Below are positions 36,835 to 45,964 of a stretch of DNA of 64,000 nt, piece by piece. The notes under the pieces are model-generated. The model searched no databases and was not told where the DNA came from. It saw nothing but the letters and a program-made list of their open reading frames with translations. Origin of the DNA: Micromonospora chersina. GTDB taxonomy: Bacteria > Actinomycetota > Actinomycetes > Mycobacteriales > Micromonosporaceae. The stretch spans positions 248,001 to 312,000 of the forward strand of contig NZ_FMIB01000002.1 in the NCBI RefSeq assembly GCF_900091475.1, written 5' to 3'. The position numbers were made by a program, and so were the translations under genes. Within the stretch, counting starts at the first letter, position 1, and every line of letters begins with the position of its first letter.

Positions 36835-38447
36835 GGACGAGGGGACTGCGCGGCGCCCTGGCGGCCGACACCGAGGTGGGCGCGGGGAACGTGCTCGCCC
36901 GGGTGCTGACCCACGGCGCCGACCCGGCGGGACCGGGACTCACCTTCGACACGGCGGTCGACGGCCACCCGGCCGAGACCCCGCTGACCCTGGGCCGGCT
37001 CGACGAGATGGTCGCCGCCCGGGCCGCGTGGCTGCACGAGCGCGGGGTGCGGCCCCGCGACCCGGTGGCCGTCTGGGCCGGCGCCGCCGCCGACATGGTG
37101 CTGTCGTTCCTGGCGCTGACCCGGCTCGGCGCGATCCCCGCGCTGATGAACGGCAAACTGCGCCCGGAGATCGCCGCCGAGTACATCCGCCGGCTGCGCG
37201 CCGCCGGGGTGCTCGCCGACGCCGCGCACGCCGCGGCCCTGCAGGGGCACGACCTGGGGGCGCCCCTGCTCGGCGAGCCCGCCGAGGCGGGCGGAGGCGA
37301 CCCGGCGGCGGCACCGCCGCACTACCGGCACCACGACGAGGACCCGATCGTCATCACCCACACCTCGGGCACCACGGGGGTGCCGAAGGCGGTGCTGCAC
37401 TCGCACGCCAGCCTCTTCGCCGCCACCCGGCACCTGCTGGCCATGCCGCAGGCGCAGGGCACCAGCCGGATCCTCAACGCGCTGCCCGCCCCGCACACCG
37501 CGACCGTGCTCATGGTCAACCAGGCGCTCGGCAACCGGGCGGAGATGTACCTCCTCTCCGAGCAGGGCGGCGAGCGGGTGCTCGACGCCATCCAGCGCTG
37601 GCGGCCGGACGGCGTGTTCGGGTTCTCCGTCACCTGGGCCGAGCTGGCCCGGTTCGACCTGTCCGCGTACGACCTGGACTCGGTGCGGCTGTGGTTCAAC
37701 ACCGGCGACTGCTCGCACGAGCCGCACGTGCGCCGGCTGGTCAGGGTGGGCTCGCGGGACGTGATGACCCGCGACGGGGTGACCCGGGTGCCCGGCTCGG
37801 TCTTCATCGACGGGCTGGGCTCCAGCGAGATGGGGCACTCGATGTTCCACATCACCCACACCGTCGACACCGACCGGTACGGCCGCTGCGTCGGCCGCCC
37901 GTACCGCTTCACCAAGGTCGCGGTGCTCGACGAGGCGGGCAACGAGCTGCCACCCGGGCAGGTCGGCTGGCTGGGCATCGACTCGCCGTCGCTGTTCCGC
38001 GGCTACTGGAACGACTCGGTCACCACCTACCGGTCCCGGCTGCGCGGCTGGTACCTCACCGGCGACCTGGTCCACGCCGACGCCGACGGCCGCTACTACC
38101 ACCTGGACCGGGCCGTCGATTCGGTCGAGACGGGCGACGGGAAGCGGTTCTTCACGGCCCTGTCCGAGGAGCGGATCCTCGCCGCCTGCGCCGACGTCAC
38201 CGACTGCACCGTGGTGATCGTCAAGGAGAGCGACAAGGTCGAGACCGACGTGCTGCTGGAACTGGCCGCCGGGGCGGATCCGGCCGAGGACCGCACCGCG
38301 CGGATCCGTGCCGCGCTCGGGCCGGACCTGGCCGCCACGCTGCGCCGGGTGGTGCCGGTCCGCGCCGACGACATCCCGGTCACCGTGACCGGCAAGGTCC
38401 GCAAGGTGGCGCTGCGCGAGCGCTATCTCAGCGAGTCACCGTCATGA
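36831..38447 (+). CDS. Acyl/aryl-AMP ligase (class I adenylating enzyme)
   Basis: A 538-residue adenylate-forming enzyme. ATP loop is THTSGTTGVPKAVLHSH, with IDGLGSSEMGHSMFH as the mid motif, YLTGDL in the hinge region, and catalytic Lys in VTVTGKVRKVALRER. Its mid region differs from that of the ligase at 32587, so the two are not recent duplicates. It probably loads the second carboxylic acid substrate onto ACP 1 or 2, or works with the KS group. Substrate unknown. Overlaps half-KS stop and KS start by 4 bp each. Confidence 0.87.
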   Translation: MRTRGLRGALAADTEVGAGNVLARVLTHGADPAGPGLTFDTAVDGHPAETPLTLGRLDEMVAARAAWLHERGVRPRDPVAVWAGAAADMVLSFLALTRLGAIPALMNGKLRPEIAAEYIRRLRAAGVLADAAHAAALQGHDLGAPLLGEPAEAGGGDPAAAPPHYRHHDEDPIVITHTSGTTGVPKAVLHSHASLFAATRHLLAMPQAQGTSRILNALPAPHTATVLMVNQALGNRAEMYLLSEQGGERVLDAIQRWRPDGVFGFSVTWAELARFDLSAYDLDSVRLWFNTGDCSHEPHVRRLVRVGSRDVMTRDGVTRVPGSVFIDGLGSSEMGHSMFHITHTVDTDRYGRCVGRPYRFTKVAVLDEAGNELPPGQVGWLGIDSPSLFRGYWNDSVTTYRSRLRGWYLTGDLVHADADGRYYHLDRAVDSVETGDGKRFFTALSEERILAACADVTDCTVVIVKESDKVETDVLLELAAGADPAEDRTARIRAALGPDLAATLRRVVPVRADDIPVTVTGKVRKVALRERYLSESPS

Positions 38448-39703
38448 GCGCCGTCATCACCGGCATGGGACTGTTCACCCCGGCCGGCCGGGGCGTCGAG
38501 GAGACCTTCACGGCCCTCACCACCGGCCGGTCCGGGCTGCGCCGGCCCCCCGAGGGGCACCCGGCGCGGGACAGCCTCGAGGTGGCCGGCGTGCTGCCGG
38601 AGATCGACCCGCGCAGCGTCGCCTCCGGGCCGGAGACCAAGGTGCTCGACCGGATCGTGCTGCTCGCCCTCCTCACCGCCGCCGAGGCGCTCGCCGACGC
38701 CGGCATCGAGGTGGGACGGGACGTCGACCCGGACCGGATCGGAGTGATCGTCGGCGGGGTCGGCGGGATGTCCACCCTGGAGAGCCAGGTCCTGGCGCGC
38801 GCCGAGCGGGGCCGGCCGGCGGTCAGCCCGTACCTGCTCACCGGCATCCTGCCGAACATGCCGTCGGCCCGGATCGCCATCGCCCACGGCATCCGCGGCT
38901 ACAGCTCGTCGGTGGGCACGGCCTGCGCCTCGGGCGCCCAGGCCGTGGCGGACGGGGTACGCCTCATCCGGGCCGGCGAGGCGGACGTGGTGGTGTGCGG
39001 GGCGAGCGAGGCGCCGCTGTTCCCGACCTTCGCCGACACCTTCGGCAACGCGCGGGCCCTGGCCCGCGGCTGGGACGAGCCCACCGAGGCGAGCCGCCCG
39101 TTCGACAAGCGGCGCAACGGGTTCGTGCTGGCCGAGGGGGCGGCGCTGCTGGTGCTGGAACGCGCCGAGCACGCCGCCGCCCGGGGGGTCACCGGCTACG
39201 CCGAGGTCGCCGGCTACGGGGTGAACACCGACGCGTACCACCCGACCGCGCCCCGGCCGGACGGCGCCGGGGCGGCGGCGTGCATGCGCCGCGCGCTGGC
39301 CCTCGGGGGCGTCGAACCCGCCCAGGTCGGCTACGTCAACGCGCACGGCACCAGCACGAAGCTCGGCGACATCGCCGAGACCACCGCCCTCGCCGAGGTC
39401 TTCGGCGTCGGCGGGGTGCCGGTCAGCTCCACCAAGGCCCTCACCGGGCACCTGCTCGGCGCCTCCGGCGTGCTGGAGGCGGCGGCCACCGCCCTCGCCC
39501 TCGGGCGCGGGCTGCTCCCGCCCACCTACCACCTCGACGATCCGGACCCGGACTGCGAGGCGGACCACGTCCGCGCCGCGCCCCGGGCCACCCGGGCCGA
39601 CCACGCGCTGACGAACTCGTTCGGGTTCGGCGGCCAGAACGTCAGCCTGCTGCTGCGCCGGACCAGTGGGCCGGCGCGGCGGGCCGCCACGCCGGCGGGC
39701 TGA
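38444..39703 (+). CDS. FabF-type 3-oxoacyl-ACP synthase with complete triad
   Basis: A 419-residue KS. Cys161 in VGTACASGAQ, His in VNAHGTSTKLGD and Lys/His in STKALTGHLLGASG are all present, so it should condense. It probably pairs with the Asn-variant KS (35120) and the half-KS (36250), giving a three-protein KS set with two ACPs. No KR, DH or ER lies nearby, so any chain it makes would stay in the keto form, unless reductases are borrowed from elsewhere. Ends 65 bp before the hydroxymandelate synthase gene. Confidence 0.9.
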   Translation: MSAVITGMGLFTPAGRGVEETFTALTTGRSGLRRPPEGHPARDSLEVAGVLPEIDPRSVASGPETKVLDRIVLLALLTAAEALADAGIEVGRDVDPDRIGVIVGGVGGMSTLESQVLARAERGRPAVSPYLLTGILPNMPSARIAIAHGIRGYSSSVGTACASGAQAVADGVRLIRAGEADVVVCGASEAPLFPTFADTFGNARALARGWDEPTEASRPFDKRRNGFVLAEGAALLVLERAEHAAARGVTGYAEVAGYGVNTDAYHPTAPRPDGAGAAACMRRALALGGVEPAQVGYVNAHGTSTKLGDIAETTALAEVFGVGGVPVSSTKALTGHLLGASGVLEAAATALALGRGLLPPTYHLDDPDPDCEADHVRAAPRATRADHALTNSFGFGGQNVSLLLRRTSGPARRAATPAG

Positions 39704-39714
39704 TCGGACTCCAT

Positions 39715-39732
39715 CCCGGGCGGACGCCCGGG
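39715..39732 (+). terminator. Hairpin between KS and hydroxymandelate synthase genes
   Basis: CCCGGGCG-GA-CGCCCGGG, perfect 8-bp arms, 11 bp past the KS stop. It may be a weak terminator or processing site splitting the KS block from the third operon block; no promoter was recognised after it. Confidence 0.5.
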
Positions 39733-39768
39733 TCGCAGTCACGGGGGGAACAGGGGGAAAGGCTACCG

Positions 39769-40875
39769 ATGGACATCAATGGTATAGATCACATCGAACT
39801 GTACGTGGGGGACGCCCGGCAGGCCGCCTTCTACTTCGACACCGCCGTCGGTTTCCGGCTGCGGGGGCAGGGCGGCCCGGAGACCGGGCTGGCCGGGCAG
39901 CGCTCGCTGCTGCTCGAACAGGCCGACATCCGGATGGTGCTCACCACCGGGCTGACCGCCGAGCACCCGGCGTCGACGTACGTGCACCGGCACGGCGACG
40001 GCATCGCCGTGGTGGCCCTGGAGGTCGACGACGCCGCCGGTGCGTACGCGGAGCTGGTGGCCCGGGGTGCGACAGGGGTGACCGCGCCGCGCACCTTCAC
40101 CGGCGCGGACGCCGAGGTGGTGACCGCCGAGGTCGGCGGCTTCGGCGACGTGCTGCACCGCCTGGTCGAGCGGCGCGGCGACGGGACGGAGTTCCTGCCC
40201 GGGGCCATCGAGGCGGTGCCCGGCGGCGGCGACGCCCCGCTGCTCGCCGAGATCGACCACCTGGCGGTGTGCGTGCCGCCCGGCCAGCTCGACGAGACGA
40301 TCGGGCACTACGAGAAGGTCTTCGGCTTCGCGCAGATCTTCGAGGAGCACATCGAGGTCGCCGGGCAGGCCATGAACTCGAAGGTGGTGCAGAGCCCGTC
40401 CGGTCGGGTCACCCTCGTGCTGCTCGAGCCGGACACCGGCCGGCGGCCCGGGCAGATCGAGGACTTCCTGCGCTGGCACGCCGGCGCCGGGGTGCAGCAC
40501 CTCGGGCTGCGCACCGACGACATCGTCACCGCGGTCGGCGCCCTCGCCGGCCGGGGGGTGCGCTTCGCCGGCACCCCGGGGGCCTACTACGACGACCTGG
40601 AACAGCGGGTCGGCAAGGTGGACGCGCCGCTGGACCGGCTGCGCGATCTGAGCATCCTGGTCGACTCCGACCACGACGGCCAACTGCTCCAGATCTTCAC
40701 CGAGTCGATGCACGTGCGCCGCACCCTCTTCCTCGAACTCATCGAGCGGCGCGGGGCACGCACCTTCGGCAGCGGCAACATCAAGGCGCTCTACGAGGCC
40801 AAGGAACGTGAACTGGCCGCGGCGGGGGCGACCCCCGCCGTCGCGGCCGGGACGGCAGGAGGAGTTGGGGCATGA
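39769..40875 (+). CDS. hmaS: 4-Hydroxymandelate synthase
   Basis: A 368-residue Fe(II) dioxygenase that turns 4-hydroxyphenylpyruvate into 4-hydroxymandelate, first step of 4-hydroxyphenylglycine synthesis. The two vicinal-oxygen-chelate domains and iron ligands are visible: His164 (EIDHLAV), His244 (GVQHLGL), Glu323 (FLELIERRG). Features favour HmaS over 4-hydroxyphenylpyruvate dioxygenase: AMNSKVVQSPSGRVTLVLLEP and the TFGSGNIKALYEA tail, where HPPD normally has GNFKALFEA, and a short N-terminus. This agrees with hydroxymandelate oxidase and HpgT-like genes at 57.8-60.3 kb. Start codons are locally AT-rich; GGGGGAAAGG precedes the ATG. Confidence 0.88.
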   Translation: MDINGIDHIELYVGDARQAAFYFDTAVGFRLRGQGGPETGLAGQRSLLLEQADIRMVLTTGLTAEHPASTYVHRHGDGIAVVALEVDDAAGAYAELVARGATGVTAPRTFTGADAEVVTAEVGGFGDVLHRLVERRGDGTEFLPGAIEAVPGGGDAPLLAEIDHLAVCVPPGQLDETIGHYEKVFGFAQIFEEHIEVAGQAMNSKVVQSPSGRVTLVLLEPDTGRRPGQIEDFLRWHAGAGVQHLGLRTDDIVTAVGALAGRGVRFAGTPGAYYDDLEQRVGKVDAPLDRLRDLSILVDSDHDGQLLQIFTESMHVRRTLFLELIERRGARTFGSGNIKALYEAKERELAAAGATPAVAAGTAGGVGA

Positions 40876-41795
40876 CCACCACACATCCGGCACTGACCGC
40901 CGAGGAGGAGGCGCTGCTGCCGTCCGACGAGGACGTGCGGCACTACGCCGAGCACGGCTGGTACCTGACCAGGAAGCTGCTCACCGACGACGAGGTGGAC
41001 ACCCTCGTGGCGGCGGCCGACCGCTACTACGCCGGGGAACGGGACCGGCGGCTGCCCGTCCGACCGCCGAAGCTGGCCTACTGGGAGCCCGCCAAGGGCG
41101 ACGTGCAGCGGCACAACGACTACGTGCACTACGAGCACGACGCCCTGGGCCGGATCCTGCGCAAGCCGCTGATCGGGGCGGTCGCGGCCCGGCTCGCGCA
41201 GGCCGACGAGATCCGCGTCTTCCAGTCCACCCTCATCTACAAGCCGCCGATCTCCGGCGAACCGTCCAACATCGTGCCCTGGCACTTCGACAAGCACTAC
41301 TGGGCGTCGTCCTCCTCGGAGAACATGCTCACCGCGTTCATCCCGTTCCACGACTGCGGCGAGGAGATGGGCACCATCACCGTGGTCGACGGCTCGCACC
41401 GGTGGCGGGAGATCGGCGCCGACGACACCGTGGTCCGGCACTTCGCCGACCGGGACCGCGACCAGCTCGAAGCGATGCTCGCCGAGAACGCCGCCCACAA
41501 CCACGCCGAGATCCGGAAGATCCCCATGGTGATCCCGAAGGGGCACATGAGCTTCCACCACTGCCGCGTCTACCACGGCAGCGGCCCGAACGTCAGCGAC
41601 CGGCCCCGCCAGGCCGTCTCGCTGCACCTCCAGGACGGCGCCAACGCCTGGCGGGAGTATCCGCTCTCCGACGGCACGCTCGCCGCGTACAACCACGACG
41701 TGCTGGTCCGCCGCACCCCGGACGACCGGCCCGACTACGCGGACCCTGAATTCTGCCCGGTCATCTGGCGCCACCGCGCCCAGCAGGGAGGCTGA
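40872..41795 (+). CDS. Phytanoyl-CoA dioxygenase (PhyH) family Fe(II)/2-oxoglutarate oxygenase
   Basis: A 307-residue jelly-roll oxygenase. Facial triad: His138 and Asp140 (PWHFDKHYW) and distal His235 (VYHGSGPN), with Arg246 likely holding 2-oxoglutarate. It hydroxylates, halogenates or desaturates an unactivated carbon; the Asp in HxD excludes halogenase. Substrate unknown, possibly the hydroxymandelate/Hpg unit or an ACP-bound acyl chain. ATGA overlap with hmaS and 2-bp gap to the DUF3050 gene. Confidence 0.9.
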   Translation: MTTTHPALTAEEEALLPSDEDVRHYAEHGWYLTRKLLTDDEVDTLVAAADRYYAGERDRRLPVRPPKLAYWEPAKGDVQRHNDYVHYEHDALGRILRKPLIGAVAARLAQADEIRVFQSTLIYKPPISGEPSNIVPWHFDKHYWASSSSENMLTAFIPFHDCGEEMGTITVVDGSHRWREIGADDTVVRHFADRDRDQLEAMLAENAAHNHAEIRKIPMVIPKGHMSFHHCRVYHGSGPNVSDRPRQAVSLHLQDGANAWREYPLSDGTLAAYNHDVLVRRTPDDRPDYADPEFCPVIWRHRAQQGG

Positions 41796-41797
41796 AC

Positions 41798-42595
41798 ATG
41801 TCACGGTACGACTGGGGTAAGACGCACCCGGGCATCGAGCGGCTGGAGCGGGCGGTGACCGACCGCCGCGACGTGGTGGTCAAGCACCCGCTCTACGCCA
41901 ACCTCGACACCCACGACGCGCTGGTCACGTTCATGGAGCACCACGTCTTCGCGGTGTGGGACTTCATGTCGCTGCTGAAGTCGTTGCAGCGCCAGCTCAC
42001 CTGCGTGACCGTCCCGTGGATCCCCACCGGCCCGACCGGCAGCCGCCGCCTCATCAACGACATCGTCATGGTGGAGGAGAGCGACGAGCTGGGCGACGGC
42101 TACATCAGCCACTTCGAGCTGTACGTCCAGGGCATGCGGGAGGCCGGCGCCGACACCGGCGCGGTGGACCGGCTGGTCGACCTGCTGCGCGCCGGCCGGC
42201 CCGTCACCGCCGCGCTGGCCGAGGCGGGCGTGCCCGCGCCCTCGGCCGCGTTCGCCGCCACCACCTGGCGGATCATCGAGAGCACCCCGGTGCACTGCCA
42301 GGCGGCCGCCTTCGCCTTCGGCCGGGAGGACCTCATCCCGGAGATGTTCACCCAGGTCGTCGCTGTGAACGAGCGCAGCAACCGGCTCAACACGTTCGTC
42401 GACTACCTGGAGCGGCACATCGAGGTCGACGGCGAGCAGCACACCCCCATGGCCATGCAGATGCTCGCCGATCTCTGCGGCGACGACGACACGAAGTGGC
42501 AGGAGTGCGCCGACACGGTCAACGCCGCGCTCGCCGCCCGCGCCCAGCTCTGGGACGACATCCTGGCCGCCGTCAAGGAGGGGCGTCCGGCGTGA
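41798..42595 (+). CDS. DUF3050 haem-oxygenase-like fold protein
   Basis: A 265-residue all-helical protein of DUF3050. Family segments: [39 protein letters not shown] and the late [16 protein letters not shown], with several His/Glu/Asp (HHVF, EESDE, SHFELY, DGEQH) in positions that could build a di-iron site, as in other haem-oxygenase-like diiron oxidases. The reaction is unknown; relatives cut C-C or C-N bonds or N-oxygenate. It sits between the PhyH oxygenase and E1-alpha, so it probably oxidises a small acid. Family name recalled from sequence; metal site is inference. Confidence 0.8.
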   Translation: MSRYDWGKTHPGIERLERAVTDRRDVVVKHPLYANLDTHDALVTFMEHHVFAVWDFMSLLKSLQRQLTCVTVPWIPTGPTGSRRLINDIVMVEESDELGDGYISHFELYVQGMREAGADTGAVDRLVDLLRAGRPVTAALAEAGVPAPSAAFAATTWRIIESTPVHCQAAAFAFGREDLIPEMFTQVVAVNERSNRLNTFVDYLERHIEVDGEQHTPMAMQMLADLCGDDDTKWQECADTVNAALAARAQLWDDILAAVKEGRPA

Positions 42596-43563
42596 CCGAC
42601 TCCGACCCGGTCCGGCTCTACCGGACGGTCCGGCTGATCCGCCGCTTCGAGGAGCGGGCGATCGAGCTGGTCGACGCCGGGGAGATCGTCGGCGGCATCC
42701 ACCCGTACCTCGGTCAGGAGGGTGTCGCCGCCGGGGTCTGCGCGGCGCTGCGGCCGGCGGACCTGGTGACCGGCACCCACCGCGGGCACGGGCACGTGCT
42801 GGCCAAGGGCGCCGACCCGGCCCGGATGCTCGCCGAGCTGTGTGGCCGGGTGACCGGCCTCAACCGGGGCCGGGGCGGGTCGATGCACGCCGCCGACTTC
42901 GGCGTCGGGGTGCTCGGCGCCAACGCCATCGTCGGGGCCGCCGGCGCGATCCTCACCGGAGCGGTGTGGGCGCGCCGGCGGCGCGGCGACGACGTGGTCG
43001 GGGTGACCTTCTTCGGCGACGGCGCGGTGAACGAGGGGATGCTTCTCGAAGCGTTCAACCTGGCCGCGCTGTGGCGGGTGCCGGTGCTCTTCGTCTGCGA
43101 GAACAACGGCTACGCCACCACCATGCCGGTCGAGGGCGCTGTCGCCGGCACCATCGCCGGCCGCGCCGCCGCCTTCGGGATGCCGGCGGCCGCGGTCGAC
43201 GGGCAGGACCCCGAGCGGGTACGCGAGGTCACCGCCGCCGCCGTCGCGCGGATGCGCGCCGGCGGCGGCCCCGAGCTGGTCGAGGCCCGCACCTACCGGT
43301 TCGACGCCCACCACACCTTCGAACACCGGGTACGCCTCGACTACCGCCCGCCCGAGGAGGTGGCGGCCGGCCGGTCCCGGGACCCGGTCGACATGGCCGC
43401 CGCCCGGCTCCCGGCGGCCGACCGCGCGGCGGTCGACGCGGAGGTCGAGGCCACGCTCGACGCGGCGGTGGACTTCGCGCTGGCCAGCCCGGTGCCGGAC
43501 CCGGCCACCGCCCTCGACCACCTGTACGCCAGCGGGCTCACCGCCCGGACCGGAGGTGGCTGA
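42592..43563 (+). CDS. 2-Oxoacid dehydrogenase E1 alpha subunit
   Basis: A 323-residue thiamine diphosphate enzyme subunit. The ThDP motif runs from [17 protein letters not shown] to [24 protein letters not shown] and [11 protein letters not shown] are typical of PDH/acetoin/branched-chain E1 alpha. It decarboxylates a 2-oxoacid with the beta subunit encoded next. In pristinamycin a similar pair (PglB/PglC) makes phenylacetyl-CoA from phenylpyruvate. Here candidates are (4-hydroxy)phenylpyruvate or 4-hydroxyphenylglyoxylate. GTG start overlaps the DUF3050 stop. Confidence 0.92.
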   Translation: MTDSDPVRLYRTVRLIRRFEERAIELVDAGEIVGGIHPYLGQEGVAAGVCAALRPADLVTGTHRGHGHVLAKGADPARMLAELCGRVTGLNRGRGGSMHAADFGVGVLGANAIVGAAGAILTGAVWARRRRGDDVVGVTFFGDGAVNEGMLLEAFNLAALWRVPVLFVCENNGYATTMPVEGAVAGTIAGRAAAFGMPAAAVDGQDPERVREVTAAAVARMRAGGGPELVEARTYRFDAHHTFEHRVRLDYRPPEEVAAGRSRDPVDMAAARLPAADRAAVDAEVEATLDAAVDFALASPVPDPATALDHLYASGLTARTGGG

Positions 43564-44528
43564 TGCCCCGGCTCTCCTACCGCAGGGCGCTCACCCGGGC
43601 GCTCGCCGACGAGATGACCCGCGACGAGTCGGTCTTCCTGCTCGGCGAGGACATCCGGGTGGCCGCCGCCAACGTCACCACCGGCCTGCTGAAGAAGTTC
43701 GGCCCGGAGCGGGTCCTCGACACGCCCCTGTCGGAGCAGGCGTTCACCAGCTTCGCCACCGGCGCCGCGCTGGCCGGGGCGCGGCCGGTGATCGAGTTCC
43801 AGATCCCGTCGCTGCTCTTCCTGGTCTTCGAGCAGATCGTCAACCACGCCCACAAGTTCCCGCTGATGACCGGCGGCCAGTGCGCGGTGCCGGTCACCTA
43901 CCTGGTGCCCGGCTCCGGCTCCCGCACCGGCTGGGCGGGGCAGCACTCCGACCACCCGTACAGCCTCTTCGCCCATGTCGGGGTGACCACCGTGGTGCCG
44001 GCCACGCCGGCCGACGCGTACGGGCTGCTGGTCTCGGCGATCCGCTGCGACGACCCGGTGGTGGTCTTCGCCCCCGCCGGGGCCCTCGACCTGCGGGCCG
44101 ACGTCGCCGACCTCGCCCCGGTGCCGCTGGGGCGGGGCGTGGTGCGCCGGCCCGGCACGGACGTCACGGTCGTCGCGGTCGGGCACCTCGTGCACGACGC
44201 CCTGGCCGTCGCCGACGAGCTCGCCGGCCAGGTCTCGGTGGAGGTCTTCGACCCGCGCACGCTGTACCCGTTCGACTGGGACGGGCTGCTCGACTCGGTG
44301 TCCCGCACCGGGCGCCTCGTGGTGGTCGACGACTCCAACCGGTCCTGCGGGATCGCCGGCGAGATCATCGCCACAGTGGTCGAGCGGGTCCCGCTCGCCG
44401 CGCCGCCCCGCCGGGTCACCCGCCCGGACGGCGCGGTGCTGCCCTTCGCGCCCGCCCTGGACCGGGCCGTGCAGCCCGGCCGCGACCAGCTCACCGCCGC
44501 CATCCAACTGACCTGTAAGGACGGATGA
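43563..44528 (+). CDS. 2-Oxoacid dehydrogenase E1 beta subunit
   Basis: A 321-residue partner of the E1 alpha subunit. Landmarks are FLLGEDIRVAAANVTTGLLKKFG, the conserved DTPLSEQAFTSFATGAALAGARPV, and the C-terminal SLEV-type FDPRTLYPFDWDGLLDSV. It supplies the catalytic Glu and second half of the ThDP site. The usual activation loop residues (RHSQ-type) are changed to GWAGQHSDHPYSL, a longer variant. There is no lipoyl E2 or E3 in the window; product release may go to water, a housekeeping E2, or directly to ACP/CoA. Start overlaps E1 alpha stop by 1 bp. Confidence 0.92.
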   Translation: MPRLSYRRALTRALADEMTRDESVFLLGEDIRVAAANVTTGLLKKFGPERVLDTPLSEQAFTSFATGAALAGARPVIEFQIPSLLFLVFEQIVNHAHKFPLMTGGQCAVPVTYLVPGSGSRTGWAGQHSDHPYSLFAHVGVTTVVPATPADAYGLLVSAIRCDDPVVVFAPAGALDLRADVADLAPVPLGRGVVRRPGTDVTVVAVGHLVHDALAVADELAGQVSVEVFDPRTLYPFDWDGLLDSVSRTGRLVVVDDSNRSCGIAGEIIATVVERVPLAAPPRRVTRPDGAVLPFAPALDRAVQPGRDQLTAAIQLTCKDG

Positions 44529-44531
44529 ACG

Positions 44532-45887
44532 ATGGACCCGAACTACCCGTGGCCGCCCGCCGGGCAGGCGTGGACCGACCTGCCCGAGCCGACCCGTACG
44601 GCGATGGTGGCGGCGGGCGCCGGCGCCTGGGAGAAGATCTTCCACGGCCGGGCCACGTACAACAAGCAGTGGCGGCTGGCCCGGCCCCCGGTGCTGACCG
44701 CCGACGCGTTCCGCGAGCTGAACGAGGTCTGCGACCGGATCGCCCAGCTCATCCTGGAGGCGTGCCAGCGCCGCGCCCGCACGGCCGGGGAGCTGCGCCG
44801 GCTGCTCGACGTGCCGGAGGGGGAGACCCGGCTGCTCGACGAGGACGAGCCGCTGCACGAGGGGCTGCTCGCCGCGTACCGGCCGGACGTGCTGTTCTCC
44901 GGCGGCGTGCCGTGCATCGTGGAGTACAACATCGACAGCAGCCTCGGCGGCGGCTTCGACGCCGACACGGTGATCTACCGGTACGCGGAGCTCTACCGGG
45001 AGCACGGCCTGCTCGACGGTCTGCCGGCCCGGCCCGCGCCGTCCCTGCTCGACCAGCGGTTCGTGGCCATCCGCGACACCCTCGGCCTGCCCGACGGCGC
45101 CCGGGTGGCGCTGCTCATGGACTTCGACGCCGAGTACCCGGGCCTCGACGACCCGGAGACGTTCATCCGGATCCTGTCCCCGCTCGCCGACCAGGCGAAG
45201 CGCTTCGGCATCGACCTGGTCATCGCCCCGGTCTCCACCGCCACGCTGGACGGGCAGCGCCGGCTGGTGGTCGGCGGCGCCCCGGTTGACGCGCTGTTCC
45301 GGCTCTTCGTGCCCAACCGGGTCACCCCCAGCGCCGGCCTCGACGCGGTGGCCGGCGCCCTCGCGGCCGGCACCCTGCCGATGTTCGTGAGCACGGCCGC
45401 CTGGCTGCTCAGCAACAAGGTGAACTACGCCTGGCTCTGGGCCGACCTGGACCTGCTGTCCGAGACCGACCGGGCGCTGGTCCGCCGCTACGTCCCGCAC
45501 ACCGTGGCGCTCACCGCCGACCAGCTCGACCGGGCCCTCGCCGAGCAGGCCGACCTGGTCGCCAAGCCGGCCGGCGGCTCGGCCGGGCACGGGGTGCTGA
45601 TCGGCCGGGAGATGAGCGCGGTGGCCTGGGAGGACGGCGTACGGGCCGCGATCGACGCGGGCGGCAACATCCTCCAGCGCTACCACGAGGCCGACCGGGT
45701 GGCCATGGACTTCGTGCAGATCGAGACCGGCGAGACGGTCACGGCCGAGGTCCCCTACAGCCTCGCCCCGTACCTGTTCGGCAGAACCGGTTCGGGCGCC
45801 CTGGCCCGAGTCGGCTACCCCGGCTGCGAGGGCGTCCTCAACCTGGCAAGAGGCGTCCTGATGACCGGCGTCCTCCTCACGGACTGA
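44532..45887 (+). CDS. ATP-grasp-like ligase (glutathionylspermidine synthase-type fold)
   Basis: A 451-residue protein that ends the operon, 3 bp after E1 beta. Middle and C-terminal regions carry ATP-grasp-like features: LVAKPAGGSAGHGVLIG (phosphate-binding Lys and Gly loop), ILQRYHEADRVAMDFVQ and VEYNIDSSLGGGFDADTVIYR near the front. It probably forms a C-N bond between a carboxylate and an amine, so it is the best candidate to join an amino acid such as 4-hydroxyphenylglycine to a polyketide acid. Family assignment is tentative; DUF-type ATP-grasp relatives are possible. Confidence 0.7.
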   Translation: MDPNYPWPPAGQAWTDLPEPTRTAMVAAGAGAWEKIFHGRATYNKQWRLARPPVLTADAFRELNEVCDRIAQLILEACQRRARTAGELRRLLDVPEGETRLLDEDEPLHEGLLAAYRPDVLFSGGVPCIVEYNIDSSLGGGFDADTVIYRYAELYREHGLLDGLPARPAPSLLDQRFVAIRDTLGLPDGARVALLMDFDAEYPGLDDPETFIRILSPLADQAKRFGIDLVIAPVSTATLDGQRRLVVGGAPVDALFRLFVPNRVTPSAGLDAVAGALAAGTLPMFVSTAAWLLSNKVNYAWLWADLDLLSETDRALVRRYVPHTVALTADQLDRALAEQADLVAKPAGGSAGHGVLIGREMSAVAWEDGVRAAIDAGGNILQRYHEADRVAMDFVQIETGETVTAEVPYSLAPYLFGRTGSGALARVGYPGCEGVLNLARGVLMTGVLLTD

Positions 45888-45904
45888 CCCCGCCCCTCTG
45901 CCGT

Positions 45905-45964
45905 GTTGATCAAGAAGTTTGCGTCTGCCGGAGCCGGAATCCTGACGCGAACTCCTTGGTCAAC
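45905..45964. repeat. Imperfect long inverted repeat closing the biosynthetic block
   Basis: TTGATCAAGAAGTTTGCGTC (45906-45925) faces TGACGCGAACTCCTTGGTCAA (last base 45963), about 18 of 21 bases complementary, loop 17. It lies in the convergent gap and its right arm covers the hydrolase stop codon at 45960. It could act as bidirectional terminator. GTTGATCA-type palindromes recur in Micromonospora, so it may be a mobile repeat (from memory). Confidence 0.8.

Noticed and set aside
39769..40875. Annotation as 4-hydroxyphenylpyruvate dioxygenase (tyrosine degradation)
   Set aside because: The QAMNSKVVQSPSG and GNIKALYEA segments, short N-terminus and the hmo/hpgT-like genes in the window favour hydroxymandelate synthase; no homogentisate pathway genes are present.
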